From Bryobacterales bacterium (GTDB taxonomy: Bacteria; Acidobacteriota; Terriglobia; Bryobacterales; Bryobacteraceae), in assembly GCA_016789785.1 (NCBI GenBank), contig JAEUQE010000266.1:1-10980 (forward strand): DNA of 10,980 nucleotides. The letters run 5' to 3'. The translations under genes were made by a program, and so were the position numbers. The notes under the pieces are model-generated. The model had not been told where the DNA came from and did not search any database. It saw only the letters and a program-made list of their open reading frames with translations. Shown here one piece after another: positions 1 to 7,586 of this stretch (position 1 is its first letter; each line of letters begins with the position of its first letter).

Positions 1-71
1 TTCGGTGGCTCGAACGCACTCTTTTGCTCTCCACGAGTTTCTGAATCGCTTAACCACGCGCGCGTGGTGGG

Positions 72-518
72 ATGCTGACAACTGGTTCGGCGGACCGGCC
101 GGGTTCTCAGCAGTTCGAGGCCAAGACCACCTATCGCAGCGTTTCGACGCTGCGCTCCTATCCAGCGCCGGAAGGATGGGTCGAGCTGAAGATCGTGCGA
201 CTGCGCGAGCTTTTCACGCTCTTCCACCGCCCACGGCAGGACAGCGAATGGGTGCTGCTCGACCAGTGGGTGCGCCCGGATCTGCCGGCGACGGTGCAGG
301 CGGGTCTGATCGCCTACACGGACTGGGACAGTGCCGCACCACTCTACCCGGACTTCGCACGGATCAACTCCCAGGGGATCCCGGATGGCATCCCCGACCT
401 CATGATGACGGTCGACTCACTCGCCCTCGCGCCTCACCGCTTGAATCGTTTTGGCGCGCAACTCATCGACTTTGCCTCGCTCGGCGCTGAAAAGATCCGG
501 CAGCAGGCGGCCCTGTGA
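72..518 (+). pseudogene. C-terminal part of a concanavalin-A-like (DUF1349-type) beta-sandwich protein, N-terminus lost
   Basis: The 148 codons read as the end of a concanavalin A-like/LamG-type domain of the DUF1349 kind, found in secreted or sugar-related proteins. Recognisable stretches are PAPEGWVELKIVRL (residues 32-45), FTLFHRP (48-54), EWVLLDQWVRPDLP (60-73) and an AYTDWDSAAPLYPDFARIN segment (81-99), which is typical of this fold. The family normally has a longer N-terminal half, but here in-frame stops lie at 42-44 and 51-53, and neither other forward frame gives a convincing continuation. The ATG at 72 has no well-spaced ribosome site. I infer a frameshifted or truncated gene whose beginning lies outside the window or has decayed. 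It ends 31 bp before the hydrolase and could share its transcript. The domain call is moderate; the broken state is likely but could be a sequencing error. Confidence 0.5.
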
Positions 519-539
519 CTCAGCCTCTCAACCAGAAAC

Positions 540-547
540 GGAGAAAG
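540..547 (+). promoter_or_regulatory. ribosome binding site deciding the hydrolase start
   Basis: GGAGAAAG lies 2 bases before the ATG at 550, with the GGAG core 6 bases away. This supports 550 over the upstream in-frame start at 451. Confidence 0.7.
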
Positions 548-549
548 CC

Positions 550-1428
550 ATGTTCGATATTTCCTTAACCCAGCCGCACCGGCCCGCTCGCCGCACCAGC
601 GTCACGAGTGCCGACGGAACCACGATCTCGACCCAGGAGTTCGGCAATCTCAACGGAAGGCCGATTTTGTTTCTGCACTTCTACGGAGGCACGCATCTGA
701 TGTGGATGCCGCAACTGGCTAGTCCCTTGGCGGACCAGTTCCGGCTGGTAACGCTCGATCATCGCGGTCACGGGGAATCCGGCAAGCCAGCCGAACCGCA
801 GGCCTACTCTGACGGCGAGCGCTTTGCCGATGACATACACGCGGTCATCACGCAACTCGGCCTGGTGCGGCCGGTTCTGGCCGGCTGGTCGATGAGCGGC
901 GTGCTTGTGGGAGATTATCTCGCCAAGTACGGCGAGGGGAATGTCGACGGCGTGGTGTTGAACGCCGCGAATAACAACATGGGCAATGAGCGGGCGTTCC
1001 GCGACCAACTCGGGCCGGCGGTCTCCCAAGCGGAAGGGATCTTCTCCGAGGATCTGCACGAGCAACTCGTGGCCTGGAACACCCTGAACCGTCACCTGAC
1101 TTCGGCCAGAACTGAAATGCCTGAAAGCGTCAAAGTGGCGGTGATGACCGCTTCCTTTCAAATGGCAAGCGCGGCCAAACAGAACATCCTGATGCGCAGG
1201 GCGGGCGTGATGGACCATCTGCCCACGTTCGGCGGCCTGCGCGCACCGTTGCTGCTGATCCACGGGAACGACGACCAGATCGTGCTTCCGAAGGCGGCGG
1301 AACAGATTCTCGATGTCAACCCTCGCGCCACGTTGCGGCGGTTCGACAATGTGGGCCATGCCCCGAACTGGGAACAGGCGACCGCATTTAACGAGGCTCT
1401 GTCCGAGTTCGCCGCGCCGTTGCGTTGA
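550..1428 (+). CDS. alpha/beta hydrolase (haloperoxidase/esterase-like)
   Basis: This encodes a 292-residue alpha/beta-hydrolase-fold enzyme, complete in length for the family and with no signal peptide, so probably cytoplasmic. The oxyanion-side motif is LHFYGG (residues 42-47). The strand-turn motif LDHRGHGESGKP (69-80) is classic. The nucleophile is Ser114 in AGWSMSG (111-117), where Ser replaces the usual last Gly of G-x-S-x-G. The acid is Asp242 in HGNDDQIV (238-245), and the base is His270 in VGHAPNWE (268-275). The cap region runs roughly 145-215. The start at 550 is chosen because GGAGAAAG (540-547) sits in front of it; the longer frame from 451 overlaps the upstream gene. Substrate cannot be told: relatives include non-haem chloroperoxidases, esterases and lactonases. 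Confidence 0.9.
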   Translation: MFDISLTQPHRPARRTSVTSADGTTISTQEFGNLNGRPILFLHFYGGTHLMWMPQLASPLADQFRLVTLDHRGHGESGKPAEPQAYSDGERFADDIHAVITQLGLVRPVLAGWSMSGVLVGDYLAKYGEGNVDGVVLNAANNNMGNERAFRDQLGPAVSQAEGIFSEDLHEQLVAWNTLNRHLTSARTEMPESVKVAVMTASFQMASAAKQNILMRRAGVMDHLPTFGGLRAPLLLIHGNDDQIVLPKAAEQILDVNPRATLRRFDNVGHAPNWEQATAFNEALSEFAAPLR

Positions 1429-1652
1429 GAACTGCCGCCGGAAGCACGATCCTGGCTCGGGCGGCGCTGCGGCACGTGGGCGGGCCTTTGTGGCACGTAG
1501 CACGTTTGTGCAAGGGTCCAGCGAGAAGAACCCAGAGCGGTGGCATCAGGGTTGTCAGTTGGCCGTGCAGTAGCATTTCGTCAACCATCCGGCGCCGCAC
1601 CGGCAAGCATACGGCAGCCGCCTTCCAACGTGCGCGGATGGTGCTGAAGCGG

Positions 1653-1898
1653 CTACTTCTCGTCGCCGGGAACCGGTGGGTTTCGCTTGCCGGCGCGTTT
1701 CAACACGCCCTTAGCCTTTTTGATGCTGGCGTGGGCTGCGCGTTCGCGAAAGTAGTCCTCCGTGCGCAACGCCGACAATTTCTCCGCCACCGCCACGTTA
1801 ATCAACTGGTTCAATGCGACGCCTTCGTTTTCGGCCACACGGCGCGCTTCGTCCAGCAGCGCCGGCTGAAGTCTCAGTGCAACATTGCTTCTTCTCAT
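1653..1898 (-). CDS. ribbon-helix-helix antitoxin (HicB/CopG-like), second gene of a PIN toxin operon
   Basis: This 81-residue protein begins with a beta strand and two helices typical of ribbon-helix-helix DNA-binding antitoxins: NVALRLQ (residues 5-11), then a helix LLDEARRVAENEG (14-26) and a second helix starting ALNQLINVAVAEKL (28-41). The last 25 residues are basic (KKAKGVLKRAGKR) and probably bind the toxin or DNA. Its start codon overlaps the stop of the upstream PIN toxin by 4 bases (ATGA, 1895-1898), so the two are translationally coupled. The toxin comes first, the reverse of the usual order; this is also seen in other pairs of COG1569-type PIN proteins with HicB-like partners. It likely neutralises the PIN nuclease and represses the operon. 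Function is inferred from fold and context. Confidence 0.8.
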   Translation of the reverse strand: MRRSNVALRLQPALLDEARRVAENEGVALNQLINVAVAEKLSALRTEDYFRERAAHASIKKAKGVLKRAGKRNPPVPGDEK

Positions 1899-2326
1899 CG
1901 CTGACTTCCCGTGATGTCTTTCAAGGCTTCGCCGGGCCTCATCGCCCGAATGCCGAACTCCATGGCCGCCTTGCCCAGATGCCTCAGGTTGAAGGTCACC
2001 AGGCGATCCGCCGAGCCGTTCACCGCGGTTTCGAGCACCATTTCATCGGCGGCATCTCTGAGTCTCGGCCGCCAAAGAAAACTCAGGCGGACGGGCTCGA
2101 TCACCGCAGCCAGCGCATCAAGCACGATGTCCAGTTCATCGACCGTAATGCCAGCCGCGGACAAGTGCTCCTGCCGCGTCAACACCGCCTCATATTCGAG
2201 CATGAGCGGAACCGAAACGAGCATGACGAACCGCCGGTCCAACGCCGCCAGAAGGAGTTGCCGAGAGGCGCCCTGGCCGCTGCGAAGCGCAGCCGCCAAC
2301 ACATCGGTGTCCAAAACAACCCGCAT
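1895..2326 (-). CDS. PIN-domain toxin (COG1569-type), first gene of a reversed TA operon
   Basis: This 143-residue PIN nuclease is of the kind annotated as 'putative toxin-antitoxin system toxin component, PIN family'. Visible sites are the N-terminal VVLDTDVLAAAL (residues 3-14, Asp6), the glutamates of LMLEYEAVL (41-49, Glu44 and Glu46), and the acidic cluster LRDAADEMVLETA (89-101, Asp91, Asp94, Glu95). The last conserved site, usually T-x-D, reads VTFNLRHL (110-117), with Asn at the usual acidic position. That variant occurs in this subfamily, so it need not mean inactivity. Such toxins cleave RNA when released from their antitoxin. The start is firm: AAGGAG lies 5 bases upstream on the minus strand. 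It shares a 4-base ATGA overlap with the RHH antitoxin downstream. Confidence 0.87.
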   Translation of the reverse strand: MRVVLDTDVLAAALRSGQGASRQLLLAALDRRFVMLVSVPLMLEYEAVLTRQEHLSAAGITVDELDIVLDALAAVIEPVRLSFLWRPRLRDAADEMVLETAVNGSADRLVTFNLRHLGKAAMEFGIRAMRPGEALKDITGSQR

Positions 2327-2344
2327 TCCGGCTCCTTCGAAAGG

Positions 2345-2362
2345 ATATCACATGCAATATCA
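2345..2362 (-). promoter_or_regulatory. candidate operator: two TGATAT repeats upstream of the PIN/RHH operon
   Basis: Read on the minus strand, the hexamer TGATAT occurs twice with a 12-base period (plus-strand ATATCA at 2345-2350 and 2357-2362), 19-36 bases before the toxin start. The same stretch contains a 5-base inverted repeat, GATAT/ATATC. Ribbon-helix-helix repressors typically bind short repeats of this size spaced by about one helical turn, so this is a plausible autoregulatory site. No experimental support. Confidence 0.4.
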
Positions 2363-2903
2363 TTCCAGTGGTTCCGCCAAGGCCCCCTGGCATGACCGGT
2401 GCTGTACGTTGGCCTTTGGGCTAGAAAAGGAATTCCGAGTTGCCGTTCCCGCCGCATCAAGTGAACCTAGCTGCGACATGCCGGCAAGCCCGGTCCGCAG
2501 GGATCAGACGTATTCGCCCAGTGCGGCAACGGAGACCGCAAAGGCGATTGTGGTCAACCCGAGGGAGGTCCGCCTGCAGACAGGGTTCTCAACCCGTTCG
2601 GCTCGACCGATGCGAGGTGGAGCTTACCAAGATTGTTCGAGTGGTTTTTGGGGGCGCGACCCTGCGCAACAGCCGACGTGATGGCCATGCACGAGGAGCT
2701 CCGGATTGGCAGGTTATTGAGTATCGCGGGCCAATAGAATCGATAGCTTACGATCTGGATCCCCACCGTGGACGCGTTTCGAACTTTTGCGGTTTGCCCG
2801 CCGCCGGAGCTTCTGGTGGCTTTACTGCAGATGCCCGAACTGGCGGCGGCTGGATGCCTCAACCGCAGGTTTACCGCCGGCCGTGGCGCGTTCCAATCCC
2901 GTC
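2363..2903. other. non-coding stretch with no recognised gene
   Basis: About 540 bases separate the divergent PIN/RHH and VapBC operons. Open frames exist on both strands (for example 2440-2910 plus and 2554-2931 minus), but their products are rich in Arg, Pro, Ser and Ala, match no family I know, lack clear ribosome sites and overlap each other. I see no tRNA, insertion-sequence gene or CRISPR repeat here. It may be decayed sequence. Confidence 0.5.
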
Positions 2904-2920
2904 TTGCTGACCTGACGGTT

Positions 2921-2931
2921 GTGTAATACAC
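2921..2931 (+). promoter_or_regulatory. palindromic operator overlapping the vapB -10 region
   Basis: GTGTAATACAC is an 11-base palindrome (GTGTA-A-TACAC) that contains a plausible -10 hexamer TAATAC (2924-2929) and ends 8 bases before the antitoxin ATG. A possible -35, TTGCTG (2904-2909), is spaced too closely (14 bases) to be convincing. Position and symmetry fit a site where the antitoxin, alone or with its toxin, represses its own promoter, as is known for VapBC operons. The inferred transcript would have an almost absent leader. Confidence 0.5.
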
Positions 2932-2939
2932 TCAAAATT

Positions 2940-3197
2940 ATGAAATCTCTCACCGTGCGGCTTCCGGATCAGCTCGTGATGGAAATCGAGTCGGAATCCC
3001 GAAAGCGCAATTGCGCCAAGTCGGATGTTGTGCGCGAGCGCTTGCAACGCGGCGCTGGACCCAAGTCGATTTCACTCGCGGGGCTGAACCTCATCGCCGA
3101 CCTGATCGGCTCGGTGGATGGCTTGCCAGCGGACATGAGCGGGAGAAAGAAGAGGTATTTGAAAACCACGGGTTATGGCACGAAGCTTGATCGTTGA
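2940..3197 (+). CDS. vapB: VapB-type ribbon-helix-helix antitoxin
   Basis: This 85-residue antitoxin has an RHH N-terminus: strand TVRLPD (residues 5-10), first helix about 11-22 (LVMEIESESRKR), and second helix beginning KSDVVRERL (27-35). The C-terminal half, ADLIGSVDGLPADMSGRKKR (53-72) followed by YLKTTGYG, is the characteristic toxin-embracing tail of CopG-like VapB proteins. It binds and inhibits the PIN ribonuclease encoded next and probably represses the operon through the palindrome just upstream. The ATG at 2940 is preferred over a TTG at 2919, which would lie inside the promoter palindrome. The stop overlaps the toxin gene by 23 bases, indicating tight co-expression. Confidence 0.88.
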   Translation: MKSLTVRLPDQLVMEIESESRKRNCAKSDVVRERLQRGAGPKSISLAGLNLIADLIGSVDGLPADMSGRKKRYLKTTGYGTKLDR

Positions 3198-3585
3198 TGC
3201 TGGTTTTCTTGTGGCGCTGCTTAGCCGCCGCGACTCCCATCATAAATGGGCGGTCCAGGCGGCGTCTGAGAACTCGCCGGTCTGGTGTACGTGCGAGGCC
3301 GTGCTGTCTGAAGCCTACCGCCTGCTTGGCGAACGCGGCGCGCCTGGACTGAGCGCGATGCTTTTGCGAAGAGCCTTAGCGACGAGATTCAATATGGACG
3401 ACAACGTGGTGGCAGTGACAGGGCTTCTGCGGAAATACGCCAGCGTGCCGATGAGTTTTGCCGACGCCTGCCTGGTGCGCATGTCCGAGACCATGGACGA
3501 TCCATTGATAGTCACGACGGATTCCGACTTCCGCATCTATCGCCGTCATAGCAGGCAGGCAGTTCCCGTATTGTGCCCGCAATGA
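3175..3585 (+). CDS. vapC: VapC-type PIN-domain ribonuclease toxin
   Basis: This is a 136-residue PIN nuclease with every expected acidic site in place: Asp8 in LIVDAGFLVALL (residues 5-16), Glu46 in AVLSEA (42-47), Asp97 in SFADACLV (94-101), and Asp116/Asp118 in VTTDSDF (113-119). These residues coordinate Mg2+ or Mn2+ for RNA cleavage; VapC toxins usually cut tRNA or rRNA and stop translation. Length and motif order are normal, so the toxin looks functional. Its start lies inside the end of the VapB gene (23-base overlap), with no separate ribosome site needed if translation is coupled. The RNA target cannot be predicted from sequence. Confidence 0.92.
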   Translation: MARSLIVDAGFLVALLSRRDSHHKWAVQAASENSPVWCTCEAVLSEAYRLLGERGAPGLSAMLLRRALATRFNMDDNVVAVTGLLRKYASVPMSFADACLVRMSETMDDPLIVTTDSDFRIYRRHSRQAVPVLCPQ

Positions 3586-3709
3586 TTCTGCCGAGTTGAG
3601 TTCGAATCCACCTTGGGGTCGAAGGGATAAGGCGCAAGAAACCGCGAACCTCGGTACCGCGCTCGCAATGAAATCAATGGGATAGCAGCAAGTTCCGAGA
3701 ACTGACGAC

Positions 3710-3771
3710 TGGCTCCCCGTGAAGGATTCGAACTTCGAACCAACGCGGCGTGCCGCTACTTTATCGGGGCT
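3710..3771 (-). pseudogene. tRNA-like relic with encoded CCA end
   Basis: On the minus strand the 3' end reads as a tRNA: a T-arm-like CGAAG-TTCGAAT-CCTTC, one base, the acceptor strand CGGGGAG, then CCA. A matching 5' acceptor CCCCG lies at 3765-3769, giving a 5-bp stem. The whole object is only 62 nt; there is no room for normal D and anticodon arms, and the T stem pairs properly only if one base is restored. I read it as a degenerate tRNA or a tRNA-derived attachment scar, not an active tRNA. It sits between two TA modules, a common place for integration junctions. Chance resemblance is possible. Confidence 0.35.
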
Positions 3772-3794
3772 TGTAACTGGTGCACAATGGTGAT

Positions 3795-4043
3795 ATGAAA
3801 GTCGCCGAGCCCAAAATCGTGCGCCAGACTGTGAGTTTGTCGGTCAAAGTGGCACCGCGGTCCGCACCATGGCCAAATCCCGAAAGCTCAGCGCGACTCG
3901 CATGCTGATCGAGTTGATTGAAAACGGTATCGAAGCTGAGAAAAGACGTCAACCGGAGTTTTTCGAACTTGCCGAACGCTTTCGCAGCGAGAGTAAGCCC
4001 GATGCGGCAAGCGCCTTTGGGCCGCATGGTCTTTGGCGGCTGA
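3795..4043 (+). pseudogene. frameshifted ribbon-helix-helix antitoxin-like gene
   Basis: Three frame segments join into one RHH protein. From ATG 3795, frame 3 gives MKVAEPKIVRQTVSLSVKVA, including the DNA-binding strand. After a net one-base loss at about 3855-3857 it continues in frame 2 as VRTMAKSRKLSATRMLIELI and on to about residue 75. After one extra base within 4016-4021 (TTTGGG) it returns to frame 3 as GRMVFGG and stops at TGA 4041-4043. Without correction, the ATG frame ends after 37 codons. The remaining open frame starts only at 3869 and lacks the DNA-binding strand. Family resemblance is to RHH antitoxins; the function of a partner is unknown. Two independent shifts make sequencing error less likely than decay, but it should be checked on reads. 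Confidence 0.55.
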
Positions 4044-4279
4044 TGCCCAAGATCGAACACTGGGAGAATTTCCCGGAGGGCGTCCGACAGCACTTGATTG
4101 ACCGCATGCGCGATCGCGCGATCACCATCACCGACTTGAACCTACTGCGGCCGTGGTGCGTCGGCCAAGCTCTGGATTGGTCTGAAGCATCGTCCCGGCC
4201 GCATGGAAGAGTGGTAAGGAAACGGAGCCTCAGGCGTTTTCACAAACCACGTGCCAACGATGGAGGGCGGCTCTCTTGA
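4043..4279 (+). CDS. small protein coupled by TGATG to the RHH pseudogene, unknown function
   Basis: ATG 4043 overlaps the restored stop of the RHH gene as TGATG, a typical coupled start. The first 38 residues, MPKIEHWENFPEGVRQHLID then RMRDRAITITDLNLLRPW, look like a real conserved small-protein N-terminus; I recall a family of about 80-residue partners beginning MPKI-x-HW next to RHH antitoxins, but cannot verify it. The last 40 residues (Arg, Ser and Pro rich) do not resemble that family, so the 3' part may be replaced or out of frame. Because of the upstream shifts, the same frame is open from 3869, giving an alternative 136-residue fused product. A toxin-like role is only an inference from gene pairing. 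Confidence 0.45.
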   Translation: MPKIEHWENFPEGVRQHLIDRMRDRAITITDLNLLRPWCVGQALDWSEASSRPHGRVVRKRSLRRFHKPRANDGGRLS

Positions 4280-4288
4280 CGCCGGATA

Positions 4289-4300
4289 CCTGCCGGCAGG
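4289..4300. repeat. 12-base perfect palindrome
   Basis: CCTGCCGGCAGG is fully self-complementary and lies 10 bases after the stop at 4279. There is no U-rich tail, so it is not a standard terminator; it could be a protein-binding site or a chance GC-rich palindrome. Confidence 0.4.
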
Positions 4301-4583
4301 AAGGCGCGGCAACGCAAACCGCGGCCGAGCCAAGAGCTACCAAGGGATTGCGCATACAGATTTAAGCTAGCCTGCTGGCGAGGTCAGCGGTGATCGTGGC
4401 GGAGAGGATTCAGGCTCACACCGTTTTCAGGATCATTGCACAATTGGATCGGATCGCGATATGTCGCTCTTAACCGGCAAGTGGGACCGAGGCAGCAAGG
4501 AGTCGCGATTCCGGAAAGCGAAGCTGTGGACGCGGCCGGCCAAGTCTGGTTTGGTTGCGGCTGATCACGCGTTGGCGGGACGG
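4301..4583. other. non-coding stretch upstream of the secreted protein gene
   Basis: Together with the palindrome, about 350 bases separate the RHH remnant from the next credible start at 4628. Frames on both strands (4461-4769 plus, 4384-4629 minus) are open but have no recognisable product and overlap the next gene or each other. A decayed mobile-element end is possible but I cannot identify one. Confidence 0.45.
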
Positions 4584-4592
4584 TGCTATATT
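4584..4592 (+). promoter_or_regulatory. extended -10 promoter element for the secreted protein gene
   Basis: TGCTATATT matches the extended -10 pattern TGnTATAAT with one mismatch and lies 35 bases before the ATG at 4628. No good -35 is present at normal spacing, as allowed for extended -10 promoters. Confidence 0.4.
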
Positions 4593-4627
4593 CGGAGCAA
4601 TCGCGAGCTTCTTGCGATCGGCACTGC

Positions 4628-6115
4628 ATGTTTCATACGCTACTGCTGGTCTTCTGGGCTTGTTTGCCGCTCTCCGGCCAACCGGAAAAGCCGGAGTTGC
4701 CGGAACACATTCGCAAACTTGCGGACGCCGCGCTTGCCGCACCACCTGAACTTGCAGCCGATGTGCTGATCCGTCTGGCTGAATCGAAGCAGATCTCCTC
4801 CAAAGCTCTGAAGCTGGAATTGCTCGAACGGGCATTTGCGCTTGCTGGTGGTGCGCGTTATCCGCTTCGCCTGCAGGGAACTGCTTCCTGGACAGACAAT
4901 CGCGAGTGGGCGCTCGGCTCCGGGCTCGATCGCGGGTTGAGTACGCTCGGCCTGCGCGTACGCGTCTTGAAAGAGATGATTCCGCTGGATGGCGCACGCG
5001 CGCGTCTGCTCTTCGGAGATATCCGTGTTCCGCCTGTGGCGTTGGAGTGCAAGGCGACGCTGGTTCCGTATCCGAGCGAGCACTACGATCTGATCCCTGG
5101 CATTCTGGCGAACAGCTTCACGGCCGAGGAACGCAAGAAGGAGGCGCACGTTGCGTGGTTCAGCGATCAGATTCGAGCAGCGAATTCCGTTGCGCATCTC
5201 GAAGTGATGGCCACGCAGCTTCTTCAGGATCGATGGCAGAAACGGCAACTCGAGACATTGCTCAGCGCCTACGCATCGACGATGAAGCAGATGGAAGTGG
5301 ATCCGCGATCGAGCCGCTTCTGGCTGGGCTTCAGTTTGCAGCAGAGGATGTTCGAATTGACGCGCCACTTGATGAAGCTCGACATTCCGCCGCTGCCGCT
5401 GCTCGATGCCTATCGCACCTTGCTCGTGCGAGGAATGAGTGCCAAACGTTGCGTCGTGGAAGGCCAGACAGAGGACCCTTTCGGAAATCTTCGTGCGACC
5501 TTCAACGGGGCACTGCGGAACCTTGTTCCACAAGGCGTCGATTCGATTCGCGAGATTACGGCCGAAGAATCGAAGCCCGTGGCCACCGAAGCCGCCGGCA
5601 AAGCCCACGACTACTGGAAGACCGAGTTGAGCCGTCCGCTGCTGATGGGCGTCAAACGCCTGCGGTTCGGCACGCCCGAGGAGCAGAAGATTCTGCAGAG
5701 TCTTCCGCAGCGCAAGGCTGGTGAGACGAACCGGTTGACCATTGAGCAACGCCAGGAGCCCCAGTGGGAAGAAGCGCTGCGTGCGTTTCTTGTTGAATTG
5801 GAGCGATGGGAGAAGGATTCGAACGAGTTAGAGGCCGACCACTTCCATCAATTGATGCTGGTGTACGAGCCTCTACTGGAAGTGACACCATCCAGCGATC
5901 TGCGGCGCATGGTGCTGGCATCAGCGATCTCGGTATTGAAGACATCTCCACTCCAAACGGCGAGCCCGCCCGACTGGCATTTCCAATTCTGGCGCCTGCT
6001 TGTACCCAATGGCTCCACGGACGAAGAGCGCCGTGCACGCCGTGAAGAAGTCCGGAGGAGCGGTGACGCTCTGATGGCCCTCTACGCCGAACTTGAAGAG
6101 ATGTTGGCGCGTTAG
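4628..6115 (+). CDS. secreted protein of unknown function (495 aa)
   Basis: I do not recognise this protein. The start at 4628 is chosen because it gives a clean signal peptide: short N-region MFHT, hydrophobic core LLLVFWACLPLSG (residues 5-17), then the charged mature start QPEKPELPEH. An upstream in-frame ATG at 4583 would put 15 polar residues before it and would lie across the promoter element. There is no lipobox cysteine. The rest is predicted mostly helical, with many Leu/Glu/Arg stretches (for example 42-70, 193-245 and 395-425), no other membrane segment, and a highly charged C-terminus rich in Glu and Arg. A repeat-solenoid or structural role is possible. It is followed by a hairpin and then eno, so it is probably its own transcription unit. 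Confidence 0.75.
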   Translation: MFHTLLLVFWACLPLSGQPEKPELPEHIRKLADAALAAPPELAADVLIRLAESKQISSKALKLELLERAFALAGGARYPLRLQGTASWTDNREWALGSGLDRGLSTLGLRVRVLKEMIPLDGARARLLFGDIRVPPVALECKATLVPYPSEHYDLIPGILANSFTAEERKKEAHVAWFSDQIRAANSVAHLEVMATQLLQDRWQKRQLETLLSAYASTMKQMEVDPRSSRFWLGFSLQQRMFELTRHLMKLDIPPLPLLDAYRTLLVRGMSAKRCVVEGQTEDPFGNLRATFNGALRNLVPQGVDSIREITAEESKPVATEAAGKAHDYWKTELSRPLLMGVKRLRFGTPEEQKILQSLPQRKAGETNRLTIEQRQEPQWEEALRAFLVELERWEKDSNELEADHFHQLMLVYEPLLEVTPSSDLRRMVLASAISVLKTSPLQTASPPDWHFQFWRLLVPNGSTDEERRARREEVRRSGDALMALYAELEEMLAR

Positions 6116-7513
<1,398 letters not shown>

Positions 7514-7524
7514 TCATCCGCAGT

Positions 7525-7564
7525 GCGGGGAGGGCGGTTCCGCGTCCGCACACGTCTTCCCCGC
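7525..7564. other. eno-gpmI intergenic stem-loop
   Basis: GCGGGGAGG (7525-7533) pairs with CTTCCCCGC (7556-7564) over 9 bp with one G-T pair; the loop contains a smaller GCGG-TT-CCGC palindrome. It ends 22 bases before the gpmI start and has no T-run. It could tune the eno/gpmI transcript ratio by pausing or RNA processing. Confidence 0.4.
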
Positions 7565-7586
7565 CTCCACTCAAAGAGGCATTTTC

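Noticed and set aside
451..549. Longer N-terminus of the hydrolase from 451
   Set aside because: It overlaps the upstream domain in another frame, has no ribosome site and adds residues unlike the family.
565..1503. Long minus-strand open frame opposite the hydrolase
   Set aside because: Typical antisense shadow of a GC-rich gene; no motif. The same applies to 4640-5749, 6746-7507 and 7395-9161 on the minus strand.
2440..2910. 156-codon open frame upstream of vapB
   Set aside because: Composition is that of a random GC-rich frame, it has no known motif, and it overlaps a minus-strand frame of equal quality.
3598..3612. Second T-arm-like sequence (GAGTTCGAATCC) on the plus strand
   Set aside because: The flanking bases do not pair into a T stem and no acceptor or CCA follows; it forms only a 10-base inverted match with the relic at 3724-3733.
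4384..4520. Possible insertion-sequence end on the minus strand
   Set aside because: No inverted partner, transposase frame or target duplication could be found by eye.
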